From Steroidobacteraceae bacterium (GTDB lineage Bacteria > Pseudomonadota > Gammaproteobacteria > Steroidobacterales > Steroidobacteraceae): 6,412 nucleotides of DNA. Numbering within the stretch: position 1 is the stretch's first letter; each line of letters begins with the position of its first letter. A program made the translations under genes and the position numbers. Under the pieces are notes generated by a model, which worked only from the letters and a program-made list of their open reading frames with translations, searched no databases and was not told where the DNA came from. The stretch is taken from the NCBI GenBank assembly GCA_021325695.1, contig JAJTCR010000086.1, positions 1 to 6,412 on the forward strand. The letters are read 5' to 3'. Positions 1 to 6,412 of the stretch are shown here, in pieces.

Positions 1-321
1 GACGCGGAGGCCGCGATCGTGCTCGCCAAGGTGCCTGCCTACGATACGACCGAGGGTCGCCGGACGATCATGGCGATGGTCCGGGTCGCCGACCTGACCC
101 GCAACGGCTTCGTGAACGGCGACCTCTCGACGGTGATGAGCCCCCGCACCGTGATCGCGTGGGCGGAAAACGCGCAGATCTTCGCCGACCTCGGGCTCGC
201 CTTCCGCGTGACGTTCCTGAACAAGTGCGACGAGCTGGAGCGACCGACCGTCGCCGAGTTCTACCAGCGGGCGTTCGGTGCGGAGTTGCCCGAGACGATC
301 ACGCACGTGAAGGTCGTTTGA
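1..321 (+). CDS. cobS: Cobaltochelatase subunit CobS, C-terminal part (5' end outside window)
   Basis: The reading frame is open from the first base and ends at TGA 319-321, giving the last 106 residues. CobS is the MoxR-like AAA+ ATPase of the aerobic cobaltochelatase. With CobT it forms the ATP-hydrolysing ring that drives cobalt insertion by CobN in the cytoplasm. The visible part has the family-typical stretch GDLSTVMSPRTVIAWAEN, whose SPR at about visible residues 47-49 fits the sensor-2 region, followed by FLNKCDELERP and a short tail. CobS is usually about 330 residues, so roughly two thirds of the protein, including Walker A and B, lies upstream and cannot be checked. The stop codon overlaps the proposed cobT start by 4 nt. 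Family assignment is recognition from memory of conserved motifs, strengthened by the adjacent cobT. Confidence 0.93.
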   Translation, partial: DAEAAIVLAKVPAYDTTEGRRTIMAMVRVADLTRNGFVNGDLSTVMSPRTVIAWAENAQIFADLGLAFRVTFLNKCDELERPTVAEFYQRAFGAELPETITHVKVV

Positions 322-2222
322 GCGTCCGCACGCCACGCCAGCCTCCGGTGGACGCGGCGCTCGAGCGTGCGCAGCGTGCCGTCGCGCAGGCGACGCGGGC
401 GCTCGCCGGGGCGAAAAACCTCGAAGTCACGTTCGGTCCGCCCCAGCCGGCCACGGCGAAGGGCCCGGTGCGATTGCCGTCGTTTCGGCTGCCGCTCGAC
501 ACGAGCCAGGCCGCGCGGGTGCGCGGGCACGCCGATCACGCCGCGCTGCGTCACGCCTACCACGACGCGTCGCTGCACGATCGATTTCGACCGAGCGGCA
601 CGCGTGCGCGCGACATCTACGACGCGCTCGAGGACGTGCGCTGCCAGTCGCTCGGGGCGCGCGTCCTGCCCGGCGTGGCCGCGAACCTGGCCGCCGTGCT
701 GGACGAGACATTCGTCCGCAAGCCTGGCGCCACGTCGCTCGGGGCGAGGCCGGCGCCCATGGTGCAGGCCCTGGCCTTGCTGCTGCGCGAGCACCTCACC
801 GGGCTGTCGTCTCCCGTGGGGGCGACCGAGCTGATGCTCCAGTGGCGCAAGGACCTCGCGCAGCGCGCGGGTCCGCACTTCACGGGACTGGCCGTCGTCG
901 TCGAGGACCAGCGTCGGTTCGCGTTCGGGCTGCACGAGCTCGTGCGGGATCTCGACCTCGGCCACGAACTCGGTGTGGCCGGGGAGCGGCAACGCGCCGC
1001 GCTTGCAAAAAGTCTCGACACGGGAGCCGCGCCGGACGTGTCGTCCCGACTACGGTCGGAAAATCCGCTGGTCGAGCAGGCGGCGGTCCCGCTCGAGCAG
1101 GACGCGCCGGACGTCGACAGCGGACAGCATGTCGGCTCGCGGTACGGCCAAGGCGACGACACGGAACGGCAGGCCGAGCAGGAGCCGCGCGGGTCACGCC
1201 TGCAGCGCGAGCCGACGCACGACGACTCGGACCACCCCAACCGCCACTACAAGGTATTCACGCGCGCCCACGACGAGGTCGTCGATGCGCGTGTGCTGTG
1301 CGCGGACGACGAGCTCACGCGACTGCGCGCGGACCTCGACGGGCAGTCGCGAGCGCTGCAGCCGGCCGTGACGCGCCTCGCCGTGCGACTCGAGCGGCTG
1401 CTGCTGGCGCGCCAGACACGGCGATGGCAATTCGACCTGGAGGAGGGTGCGCTCGACGCGGCCCGGCTCGCGCGCGTCGTGACGGACCCGCTCGCGCCCC
1501 TCGCGTTCCGGGACGAGACCGAGGCCGATTTCAAGGACACGGTGGTGAGCCTGTTGCTCGACAACTCCGGTTCGATGCGAGGCCGGCCGATCATGGTCGC
1601 CGCGCTGTGTGCCGACGTGCTCGCACGCACGCTCGAGCGCTGCGCCGTCAAGGTCGAGCTCCTCGGATTCACGACCCGCGAGTGGAGCGGGGGTCGCTCG
1701 CGCGAGGACTGGCTTGCAGGCGGGCGGCCGACGGGACCGGGGCGGCTGAGCGACGTGCGGTACATCGTCTACAAGCCGGCCGAGGTGCCGTACCGCCGCG
1801 CGCGCCGCAACCTCGCGGCCATGCTGCGCGAAGACCTGCTCAAGGACAACATCGACGGAGAGGCCCTGCTCTGGGCGCACGATCGGCTGTTGCGACGGCC
1901 GGAGCAGCGTCGGATCCTCATGGTGATTTCCGACGGCGTGCCGCTCGACGAGGCGACGTTGTCCGCCAATCCCGGCGGCTACCTCGAGCAGCACCTGCGC
2001 AACGTCGTGAAGTGGATCGAGGCCCGCTCCGGCGTCGAACTGGTCGCGATCGGGATCGGCCACGACGTGACCGACTTCTACGAACGGGCCGTGGCGATCC
2101 CCAACGTGGACGAACTCGGCAACGCTATGATCGAGCAACTGGCCGACCTCTTCACCGAGGACCCGAAGCGACGCAAGGCTGCAGGCGCAAGGGACTACCC
2201 GACCCGGAGGAGATTCAAATGA
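318..2222 (+). CDS. cobT: Cobaltochelatase subunit CobT (VWA/MIDAS protein)
   Basis: This 634-residue protein partners CobS in the ATP-dependent insertion of Co(II) into hydrogenobyrinic acid a,c-diamide (aerobic cobalamin pathway). The N-terminal CobT domain (about 1-219) carries family-like segments such as PVDA, RLPSF, DALEDVRCQSLG and LLREHLTG. A variable linker follows (about 220-310), then YKVFTRAHDEVV from Y311. The C-terminal von Willebrand A domain has the MIDAS motif DNSGS at 415-419, then RGRPI, DGE at 513-515 and SDGVP at 538-542, all typical of CobT. The start is taken as TTG 318, overlapping the cobS stop as TTGA, with GAAGG at 309-313 only 4 nt upstream. This gives an N terminus of normal family length. 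The frame stays open back to ATG 159, but that would lie deep inside cobS. GTG 348 is a shorter alternative. The stop overlaps the next gene by 4 nt. The linker is less acidic than I would expect for CobT. Confidence 0.95.
   Translation: MSVRTPRQPPVDAALERAQRAVAQATRALAGAKNLEVTFGPPQPATAKGPVRLPSFRLPLDTSQAARVRGHADHAALRHAYHDASLHDRFRPSGTRARDIYDALEDVRCQSLGARVLPGVAANLAAVLDETFVRKPGATSLGARPAPMVQALALLLREHLTGLSSPVGATELMLQWRKDLAQRAGPHFTGLAVVVEDQRRFAFGLHELVRDLDLGHELGVAGERQRAALAKSLDTGAAPDVSSRLRSENPLVEQAAVPLEQDAPDVDSGQHVGSRYGQGDDTERQAEQEPRGSRLQREPTHDDSDHPNRHYKVFTRAHDEVVDARVLCADDELTRLRADLDGQSRALQPAVTRLAVRLERLLLARQTRRWQFDLEEGALDAARLARVVTDPLAPLAFRDETEADFKDTVVSLLLDNSGSMRGRPIMVAALCADVLARTLERCAVKVELLGFTTREWSGGRSREDWLAGGRPTGPGRLSDVRYIVYKPAEVPYRRARRNLAAMLREDLLKDNIDGEALLWAHDRLLRRPEQRRILMVISDGVPLDEATLSANPGGYLEQHLRNVVKWIEARSGVELVAIGIGHDVTDFYERAVAIPNVDELGNAMIEQLADLFTEDPKRRKAAGARDYPTRRRFK
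2206..2213 (+). promoter_or_regulatory. Shine-Dalgarno for the GFA-family gene
   Basis: GGAGGAGA lies 5 nt upstream of ATG 2219, inside the last codons of cobT. It is the strongest ribosome-binding site in the window and supports ATG 2219, which overlaps the cobT stop as ATGA, as the true start. This makes efficient, coupled translation after cobT likely. Confidence 0.75.
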
Positions 2223-2629
2223 CTGCGGACGACGACGAGACCCACCGCGGTTCGTGCCTGTGTGGCGAGACCGTGTTCGAGGTGCATGGCCCGCTCTCCG
2301 ACGTCGTGACGTGCCACTGCACGCAGTGTCGCAAGCAGACCGGACATTACTGGGCGTCGGCTACCGCGCAAACGCAGCATTTACGGCTGCTCGCGGACTC
2401 GCACGTGCGCTGGTACCGGTCGTCGGGCACCGCCCGTCGCGCATTCTGCGCGAAGTGCGGCTCGACCCTGTTCTGGCAGGCCGACGCCAAACCCGCAGAA
2501 ATCTCCATCGCCGCGGGTGTGCTGGATGGAGCGACGGGGCTGCGGACCGTGGGCCACATTTTCTGTGCCGACAAGGGCGACTACTACGAGATCCCGCAGG
2601 AAGGATATCGGCGGGCGCAGTGGGGCTGA
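2219..2629 (+). CDS. GFA / CENP-V-like zinc-binding protein
   Basis: This 136-residue protein belongs to the glutathione-dependent formaldehyde-activating (GFA, Mss4-like fold) family. The zinc-ligand pattern is complete: C13-x-C15, then C32-H-C34-x-x-C37 (CHCTQCRKQTG), then C77-x-x-C80 (FCAKCGSTLF). A fold-typical C-terminal half follows, with ISIAAGVLD at 95-103. Length is normal for a single-domain member. The founding Gfa of Paracoccus was proposed to speed formation of S-hydroxymethylglutathione, but that role is disputed and most family members have no known function, so no reaction is claimed here. It probably acts in the cytoplasm, as there is no signal peptide or membrane segment. 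It starts within the cobT stop codon (ATGA) behind a strong Shine-Dalgarno, so it is likely the last gene of the cobS-cobT operon. The following 50 bp before the next gene contain no clear terminator. Confidence 0.92.
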   Translation: MTADDDETHRGSCLCGETVFEVHGPLSDVVTCHCTQCRKQTGHYWASATAQTQHLRLLADSHVRWYRSSGTARRAFCAKCGSTLFWQADAKPAEISIAAGVLDGATGLRTVGHIFCADKGDYYEIPQEGYRRAQWG

Positions 2630-2679
2630 CGGGCGGGCGCACGGAACGACCCTGAGATTTCGAGACGGAGCCGAACACG

Positions 2680-3576
2680 GTGCGGAACAAGATCGACCTG
2701 CGCAAATTGCCGCCGCTCAATGCGCTGAAGGGGTTCGAGGCCACGACGCGTCGCGAGAGCGTGCGCGAGGCGGCCGACGAACTGTGCCTGACGCATCCGG
2801 CGGTGAGCTATCAGATCCAGGTGCTCGAACAGGACCTCGGCGTGGCACTGTTCTCCCGGAGCGGCCGGTCGCTCGTGCCGACCGAGGAAGGCCGCATGCT
2901 GTACCGGCACGTGCGCCAGGCCCTGGAAACCCTGATCGAAGGGACGGAAGCGGTGCGCCGGACCCGGGCGGGAACGCCGTTGCGGGTGCAGACGTACGTG
3001 ACGGCATCGATCCGCTGGCTCGCCCGACGACTGCCCGAGTTCGTCGCGCAGCATCCGGACGTGCGCGTGCAGCTGAGTACCTGTGCGTTCGAGTGGGATT
3101 TCGACGAGTCGAGCTCCGACGTGGGCCTCGTGTACTGCGCGGAACCGCCCGGCCCGGCCTATCACTGGGCGCCGCTGTTCGAGTACGTGCTCACGCCGGT
3201 CTGCAGTCCGGCGCTCGCCTCGCACCTCGGTTCGCAGCCGGATCCCGCGGACCTGCTGCGGCTGCCGCTGATCCAGATCTACAGCGAGCAACACAACTGG
3301 GACGTGTGGTTCGAGGCGGCAGGCCAGGAGTACGCGGCACAGTCCTCGATCGTCGTCGACACGCTCGCCGTCGCACTCGAGATCGCGCTCGAGGGTCGCG
3401 GCGTCGCGCTCGCCAACGGTCCCTTCGTGGACGACGACCTTGCCGCGGGACGCCTCGTGCGGCCGGTGCGACACCAGGTGACGTGTCCCGGCGCGTGGGG
3501 CGTGATCTGCCGTACCGACGCGCTCGAGAACGCACGCGTGCGCACGTTCGTCGACTGGCTCGTCGCGCAGAAGTAG
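2680..3576 (+). CDS. LysR-family transcriptional regulator, GcvA-like
   Basis: This 298-residue protein has the normal size for a LysR-type regulator. The winged helix-turn-helix occupies about residues 1-65: LPPLNALKGFEA at 10-21 is the GcvA-subgroup opening, the recognition helix region is around LTHPAVSYQIQVLE at 37-50, and DLGVALFSR follows at 52-60. A linker helix runs to about 95. From about 100 the periplasmic-binding-protein-like effector domain runs to the C terminus. The start is GTG 2680, with a modest GGAG at 2667-2670, 9 nt upstream. It lies 50 bp after the GFA gene and 24 bp before the transporter gene, in the same direction as both. LysR genes more often sit divergent from their targets. 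Being first in the downstream cluster, it most likely controls the transporter and oxidoreductase genes, possibly together with itself. The effector is unknown. Confidence 0.93.
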   Translation: MRNKIDLRKLPPLNALKGFEATTRRESVREAADELCLTHPAVSYQIQVLEQDLGVALFSRSGRSLVPTEEGRMLYRHVRQALETLIEGTEAVRRTRAGTPLRVQTYVTASIRWLARRLPEFVAQHPDVRVQLSTCAFEWDFDESSSDVGLVYCAEPPGPAYHWAPLFEYVLTPVCSPALASHLGSQPDPADLLRLPLIQIYSEQHNWDVWFEAAGQEYAAQSSIVVDTLAVALEIALEGRGVALANGPFVDDDLAAGRLVRPVRHQVTCPGAWGVICRTDALENARVRTFVDWLVAQK

Positions 3577-3600
3577 CGACCGCGCCGCGGCGACGCGCGA

Positions 3601-4917
3601 GTGCAGCCGATGCCAGGACACGATGCCGATGGCGCGGGTGCGCCCGGCCGCCCGATCGGGCTCGTCGTGATGCTGTCGCTCGCGTTGATGATCAACTACA
3701 TCGATCGCGGCAGCATCGCCACGGCCGCGCCCCTGCTGGTCGCAGAACTCGCGCTCACGCCGGGGGAAATGGGGTGGGTGCTCGCGGTGTTCTATTGGGC
3801 CTACGCGCCGATGCAGCCGGTCATGGGCTGGTTCGCCGACCGCATCGGGCCCGCGATCGTGCTCGCCGGGGGCCTCGCGCTCTGGAGCGTTGCGACGGCC
3901 GCCACGGGTCTCGTGTTCGGGCTGGCGTCGCTGGTCGTCCTGCGGCTGTTGATGGGGGTCGGGGAAGCCGCGTTCTATCCAAGTGCGTTGAGCCTGCTCG
4001 CGCGCAACGTGCCGCCCACACAGCGTGCCCGCGCGACGGCGACGATGCAGTTCGGCGCGGTGATCGGGCCGGCGCTCGGCACGCTCGTCGGCGGCGTGAT
4101 CATGCAGACCCACGGCTGGCGTGCGATGTTCGTCGTGATGGGCCTGCTGTCGCTCACGTGGCTCGCGTTCTGGCGGCGACGGTTGCGAGCAGACCGACTG
4201 CAACCTGCGACGCATCGACCGTCCGAGGTGGCGACGGTCGCGCAGTCGAGGATCGGTGATCCACCGTATTGGCTGATCCTGCGCCAGCGCGCGCTCTGGG
4301 GCGGCATGCTGGGCACGTTCTGTTCGAACTACGCGTTCTATTTCGTCTTTTCGTGGCTGCCGCTGTACCTCTTCACCGAGCGCGGCCTCTCGATCACGAC
4401 CATGACGCTCGCGACGACCGCGTTCTACGTCGCCGACGCGACCAGCATCCTGCTGGCCGGCTACCTGCTCGACACGTGGATCAAGCGCGGGGCCAGCTTC
4501 GATCGTGCGTACAAGACCGCGCTGGTGCTGAGTGCGGGCGGCGTAGGGGTGTGCCTGCTCGGCAGCACGCTGGTGACGGGAGTGGTCGCGGCGTTCGCCT
4601 TGCTGCTGCTCACCGGCGTGATGGACGGCTTCAACAGCCCGTCGAACCCTTCCGTCACGCAGACTTTCGCAGGTCCGCTCGCCACGGGTCGCTGGATGGG
4701 CCTGCAGAACGCCGTCGGCAACGTCGCAGGCATGACTGCACCGGTCGTCACCGGATACCTCGTGCAGCAGAGCGGGCACTACACTTCGTCGATGGTCGTC
4801 GCGGGGTGCGTCGCGCTCGGTGGGGTGATCGCCTGGCTGGTCGTCGTGCCGGAGGTCCGGCCGATCGACTGGCGCGCGGAGCTCGACCGTCCCGGACGCG
4901 GCGCACGACACGGTTGA
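3601..4917 (+). CDS. MFS transporter, anion:cation symporter type
   Basis: This 438-residue polytopic inner-membrane protein of the major facilitator superfamily appears to have 12 hydrophobic segments in two halves, split by a hydrophilic loop at about 195-225. The first segment ends in INYIDRGSIATAAP (about 31-44), a hallmark of the ACS family, which takes up organic anions such as hexuronates, galactonate, phthalate or tartrate with protons. Loop 2-3 carries motif A as GWFADRIG (76-83). Segment 4 has RLLMGVGEAAFYPS (115-128), with the Arg and Glu usual in this family. The start is GTG 3601. ATG 3610 in the same frame is an equally plausible start, and neither has a clear Shine-Dalgarno, so translation may depend on that of the LysR gene 24 bp upstream. 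The FAD oxidoreductase gene follows after 17 bp. An organic anion is the likely cargo, but the specific substrate cannot be inferred. Confidence 0.92.
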   Translation: MQPMPGHDADGAGAPGRPIGLVVMLSLALMINYIDRGSIATAAPLLVAELALTPGEMGWVLAVFYWAYAPMQPVMGWFADRIGPAIVLAGGLALWSVATAATGLVFGLASLVVLRLLMGVGEAAFYPSALSLLARNVPPTQRARATATMQFGAVIGPALGTLVGGVIMQTHGWRAMFVVMGLLSLTWLAFWRRRLRADRLQPATHRPSEVATVAQSRIGDPPYWLILRQRALWGGMLGTFCSNYAFYFVFSWLPLYLFTERGLSITTMTLATTAFYVADATSILLAGYLLDTWIKRGASFDRAYKTALVLSAGGVGVCLLGSTLVTGVVAAFALLLLTGVMDGFNSPSNPSVTQTFAGPLATGRWMGLQNAVGNVAGMTAPVVTGYLVQQSGHYTSSMVVAGCVALGGVIAWLVVVPEVRPIDWRAELDRPGRGARHG

Positions 4918-4934
4918 CGCGACGGGGCAGGCGC

Positions 4935-6305
4935 ATGCAGCTCGGAAAGGTCGTTCACGAACCGGCGCGGGACGTCGAAGTCATCCACGAGACCGAAGTG
5001 CTCGTGGTCGGCAGCGGCCCGGGCGGTCTCGCCGCGGCTCTCGCGTGCGCCCGCGCCGGCGTGGCGACGACCCTGGTGGAACGCTACGGCTGCTTCGGCG
5101 GCAACATCACCCAGGTCGGTGTCGAAGGGTTCGCCTGGTACCGCCACGAGAAGACCGTCGACAGCGAGGGGATCGGCATCGAGTTCGAGCAGCGCGCGAG
5201 AGCCATGGGCGCGACGACGCCGGAACCGCAGTCGACGAGCCACGCGCTCGACGCGGAAATGTTCAAGCACGTCGCCGACGTGCTGGTGCAGGAGGCCGGC
5301 ATCACGCCGATGCTGCATCGGACGTTCGTCGCGCCGATCGTGCGTGACGGCGCGATCGTGGGCGTGATCACCGAGAGCAAGGCTGGACGCGAAGCGATCC
5401 TCGCGCGGCGTGTCGTCGATGCGAGCGGGGATGCCGACGTCGCCGCCCGGGCCGGTGCGGGGGTCCGCAAGACGGCGCCGGAAGAGATGATGTCCGTGTC
5501 GGTCATGTTCTCGATGACCGGCGTGAACAAGCGGCGCTTTCTCGACGCGGTGAAGGCCGACCCGCAGACCTACCACGACTGGAAGGGCGGCGGTGAATGG
5601 CACATCGAGACGAGCGGCAAGGAAGACGCACTGTTCTCGCCGTTCCTGCGCAAACCCTTCAAGCAGGCGGTCACGGCCGGCATCATCCCGGCGTCGCTCG
5701 CGACGATCGCCGGGACCTGGGGCGCGGTGAGCGACCAGGGCGACCTGACCTACCTGAACCTGATCCACCTGGCCGCCGACGGCACCGACCCGGACGAGCT
5801 CACGCACGCCGAGATGGAAGGCCGGCATCAGGCCGTTCACGCGGTGAACGCCCTGCGGCACTTCATGCCGGGCTGCGAACAGGCCAAACTGCGCAACTTC
5901 GGCATGACCCTGGGCGTGCGCGACACGCGCAAGATCGACGCGCTCTACGATCTGACGGCACGCGACGTCCGCGAACAGGGCCGCTTCGACGACTCGATCG
6001 GCATATTCCCGGAATTCATCGACGGCTACGGCTTGTTGATCCTGCCGACCACGGGGCGTTACTTCCACGTGCCATACCGTTCGCTCGTGCCGCGGGGCGT
6101 CGCGAACCTGATCGTCGCGGGCCGGATCATCGGCGGGGACAAGGTTTCGCACGCGGCGGTGCGCAACATGATGTGCTGCGCCGTGAGCGGGCAGGGCGCC
6201 GGCACCGCAGCGGCGATCGCGGTCAAGACCGCTCGATCGTTCGACGACCTCGACGTGACCCAGGTGCAGGCCGAACTGCGCCGGCAGGGTGCGCGCATTG
6301 CCTGA
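4935..6305 (+). CDS. FAD-dependent oxidoreductase (FAD_oxidored type)
   Basis: This 456-residue flavoprotein has no signal peptide and is presumably cytoplasmic. A Rossmann dinucleotide-binding motif lies near the N terminus: VLVVGSGPGGLAAALACARAG at 22-42 (G26, G28, G31), with E49 in VER as the expected ribose ligand. CFGGN (53-57) follows, typical of the FAD_oxidored (PF12831-like) group. The second FAD contact DASGDADVA is at 162-170. The C-terminal FAD-closing segment runs from NLIVAGR (391-397) to SGQGAGTAAAIA. ATG 4935 is chosen because GGGG (4924-4927) and AGG (4929-4931) lie just upstream and the FAD motif then sits at a normal distance from the N terminus. The open frame extending further upstream lies inside the transporter gene. 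Family members oxidise or reduce diverse small molecules, so the reaction is unknown. The neighbours suggest it acts on the imported compound or its product. Confidence 0.9.
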   Translation: MQLGKVVHEPARDVEVIHETEVLVVGSGPGGLAAALACARAGVATTLVERYGCFGGNITQVGVEGFAWYRHEKTVDSEGIGIEFEQRARAMGATTPEPQSTSHALDAEMFKHVADVLVQEAGITPMLHRTFVAPIVRDGAIVGVITESKAGREAILARRVVDASGDADVAARAGAGVRKTAPEEMMSVSVMFSMTGVNKRRFLDAVKADPQTYHDWKGGGEWHIETSGKEDALFSPFLRKPFKQAVTAGIIPASLATIAGTWGAVSDQGDLTYLNLIHLAADGTDPDELTHAEMEGRHQAVHAVNALRHFMPGCEQAKLRNFGMTLGVRDTRKIDALYDLTARDVREQGRFDDSIGIFPEFIDGYGLLILPTTGRYFHVPYRSLVPRGVANLIVAGRIIGGDKVSHAAVRNMMCCAVSGQGAGTAAAIAVKTARSFDDLDVTQVQAELRRQGARIA

Positions 6306-6335
6306 GGCGCACAGGCCGGGCACGATGCGCGACCG

Positions 6336-6412
6336 ATGAACCGGCATTACGACTTCCTGATCGTCGGCGGCGGCTCGGCCGGGTGCGCGCTCGCCAATCG
6401 CCTGAGCGAAAA
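6336..6412 (+). CDS. GMC-type FAD oxidoreductase, N-terminal fragment (continues past window)
   Basis: Only the first 25 complete codons are present. From ATG 6336 they read MNRHYDFLIVGGGSAGCALA followed by NRLSE. YDFLIVGGGSAGCALANRLSE closely matches the N-terminal FAD-binding signature of glucose-methanol-choline oxidoreductases, with GGGSAG as the GxGxxG motif and a downstream A-N-R-L-S. Family members oxidise alcohols to aldehydes or ketones. A full-length member would be about 530-560 residues, so substrate class and the catalytic His cannot be seen. It starts 30 bp after the FAD oxidoreductase stop, in the same direction, and is probably in the same operon. ATG 6325 in another frame stops after four codons and is not the start. 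No strong Shine-Dalgarno is visible. Confidence 0.82.
   Translation, partial: MNRHYDFLIVGGGSAGCALANRLSE

Noticed and set aside
159..317. Upstream in-frame extension of cobT to ATG 159
   Set aside because: It would overlap the conserved C terminus of cobS by about 160 bp, and the added residues do not resemble CobT.
1194..2138. A 314-codon open frame on the - strand opposite the CobT VWA domain
   Set aside because: The + strand carries an intact MIDAS domain. The antisense product shows no motif.
3583..3592. Perfect 10-bp palindrome CGCCGCGGCG between the LysR and transporter genes
   Set aside because: Such short G/C palindromes are common by chance at this base composition. It has no loop or T run for a terminator and does not resemble a T-N11-A LysR site.
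2517..4259. A 580-codon + strand open frame in another frame across the GFA end, the LysR gene and the transporter start
   Set aside because: The product is Arg/Ala/Gly-rich low-complexity sequence, out of frame with three recognised genes.
2584..4911. A 775-codon open frame on the - strand across the LysR and transporter genes
   Set aside because: It is rich in Arg, His, Asp and Glu with no recognisable domain, and it mirrors two clearly recognised + strand genes. Long antisense frames are expected in GC-rich coding DNA.
4269..4934. Upstream in-frame extension of the FAD oxidoreductase
   Set aside because: The added residues are Arg-rich shadow sequence inside the transporter gene. The FAD motif fits a start at 4935.
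4779..6347. A 522-codon open frame on the - strand opposite the FAD oxidoreductase
   Set aside because: It shadows a well-supported flavoprotein gene, has no family motif and has a composition typical of antisense translation of GC-rich genes.
1..6412. Possible mobile element, CRISPR array, tRNA or defence system
   Set aside because: No transposase, integrase, spaced direct repeats, terminal inverted repeats or tRNA-like cloverleaf was seen on reading through, and the genes are all ordinary metabolic families.

Overview
The window is GC-rich, with codon third positions strongly biased to G/C, and it is tightly packed. All six genes read on the + strand and the gaps between them are 50 bp or less. 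The cobS/cobT pair, the GFA-family protein, the GcvA-like LysR regulator and the ACS-type MFS transporter together suggest a high-GC proteobacterium (alpha, beta or gamma). The sequence alone does not fix the lineage. No RNA gene, CRISPR array, insertion sequence, long repeat or phage gene is visible.

Left block (1-2629): the 3' end of cobS, all of cobT, and a small cysteine-rich GFA/CENP-V-like protein. Each gene overlaps the next by 4 nt (TTGA, then ATGA), so the three are probably co-transcribed and translationally coupled. CobS (a MoxR-like AAA+ ATPase) and CobT (a VWA/MIDAS protein) form the ATPase module of the aerobic, ATP-dependent cobaltochelatase. That enzyme inserts Co(II) into hydrogenobyrinic acid a,c-diamide together with CobN. 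No cobN or other corrin gene is in view.

Right block (2680-6412): a GcvA-like LysR regulator, an MFS transporter of the anion:cation symporter type, an FAD-dependent oxidoreductase (FAD_oxidored type), and the first 25 codons of a GMC-type flavoprotein oxidoreductase. The gaps are 24, 17 and 30 bp. The layout looks like a small uptake-and-oxidation operon: the transporter brings in an organic, probably anionic, substrate, two flavoenzymes oxidise it, and the LysR protein responds to it. The substrate cannot be read from the sequence.

Most of the window is ordinary chromosomal content. The points most worth a second look are the paired flavoenzymes of unknown substrate, the GFA protein coupled to cobT, and the weakly acidic linker of CobT. 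I did not find convincing evidence of a wholly new system.
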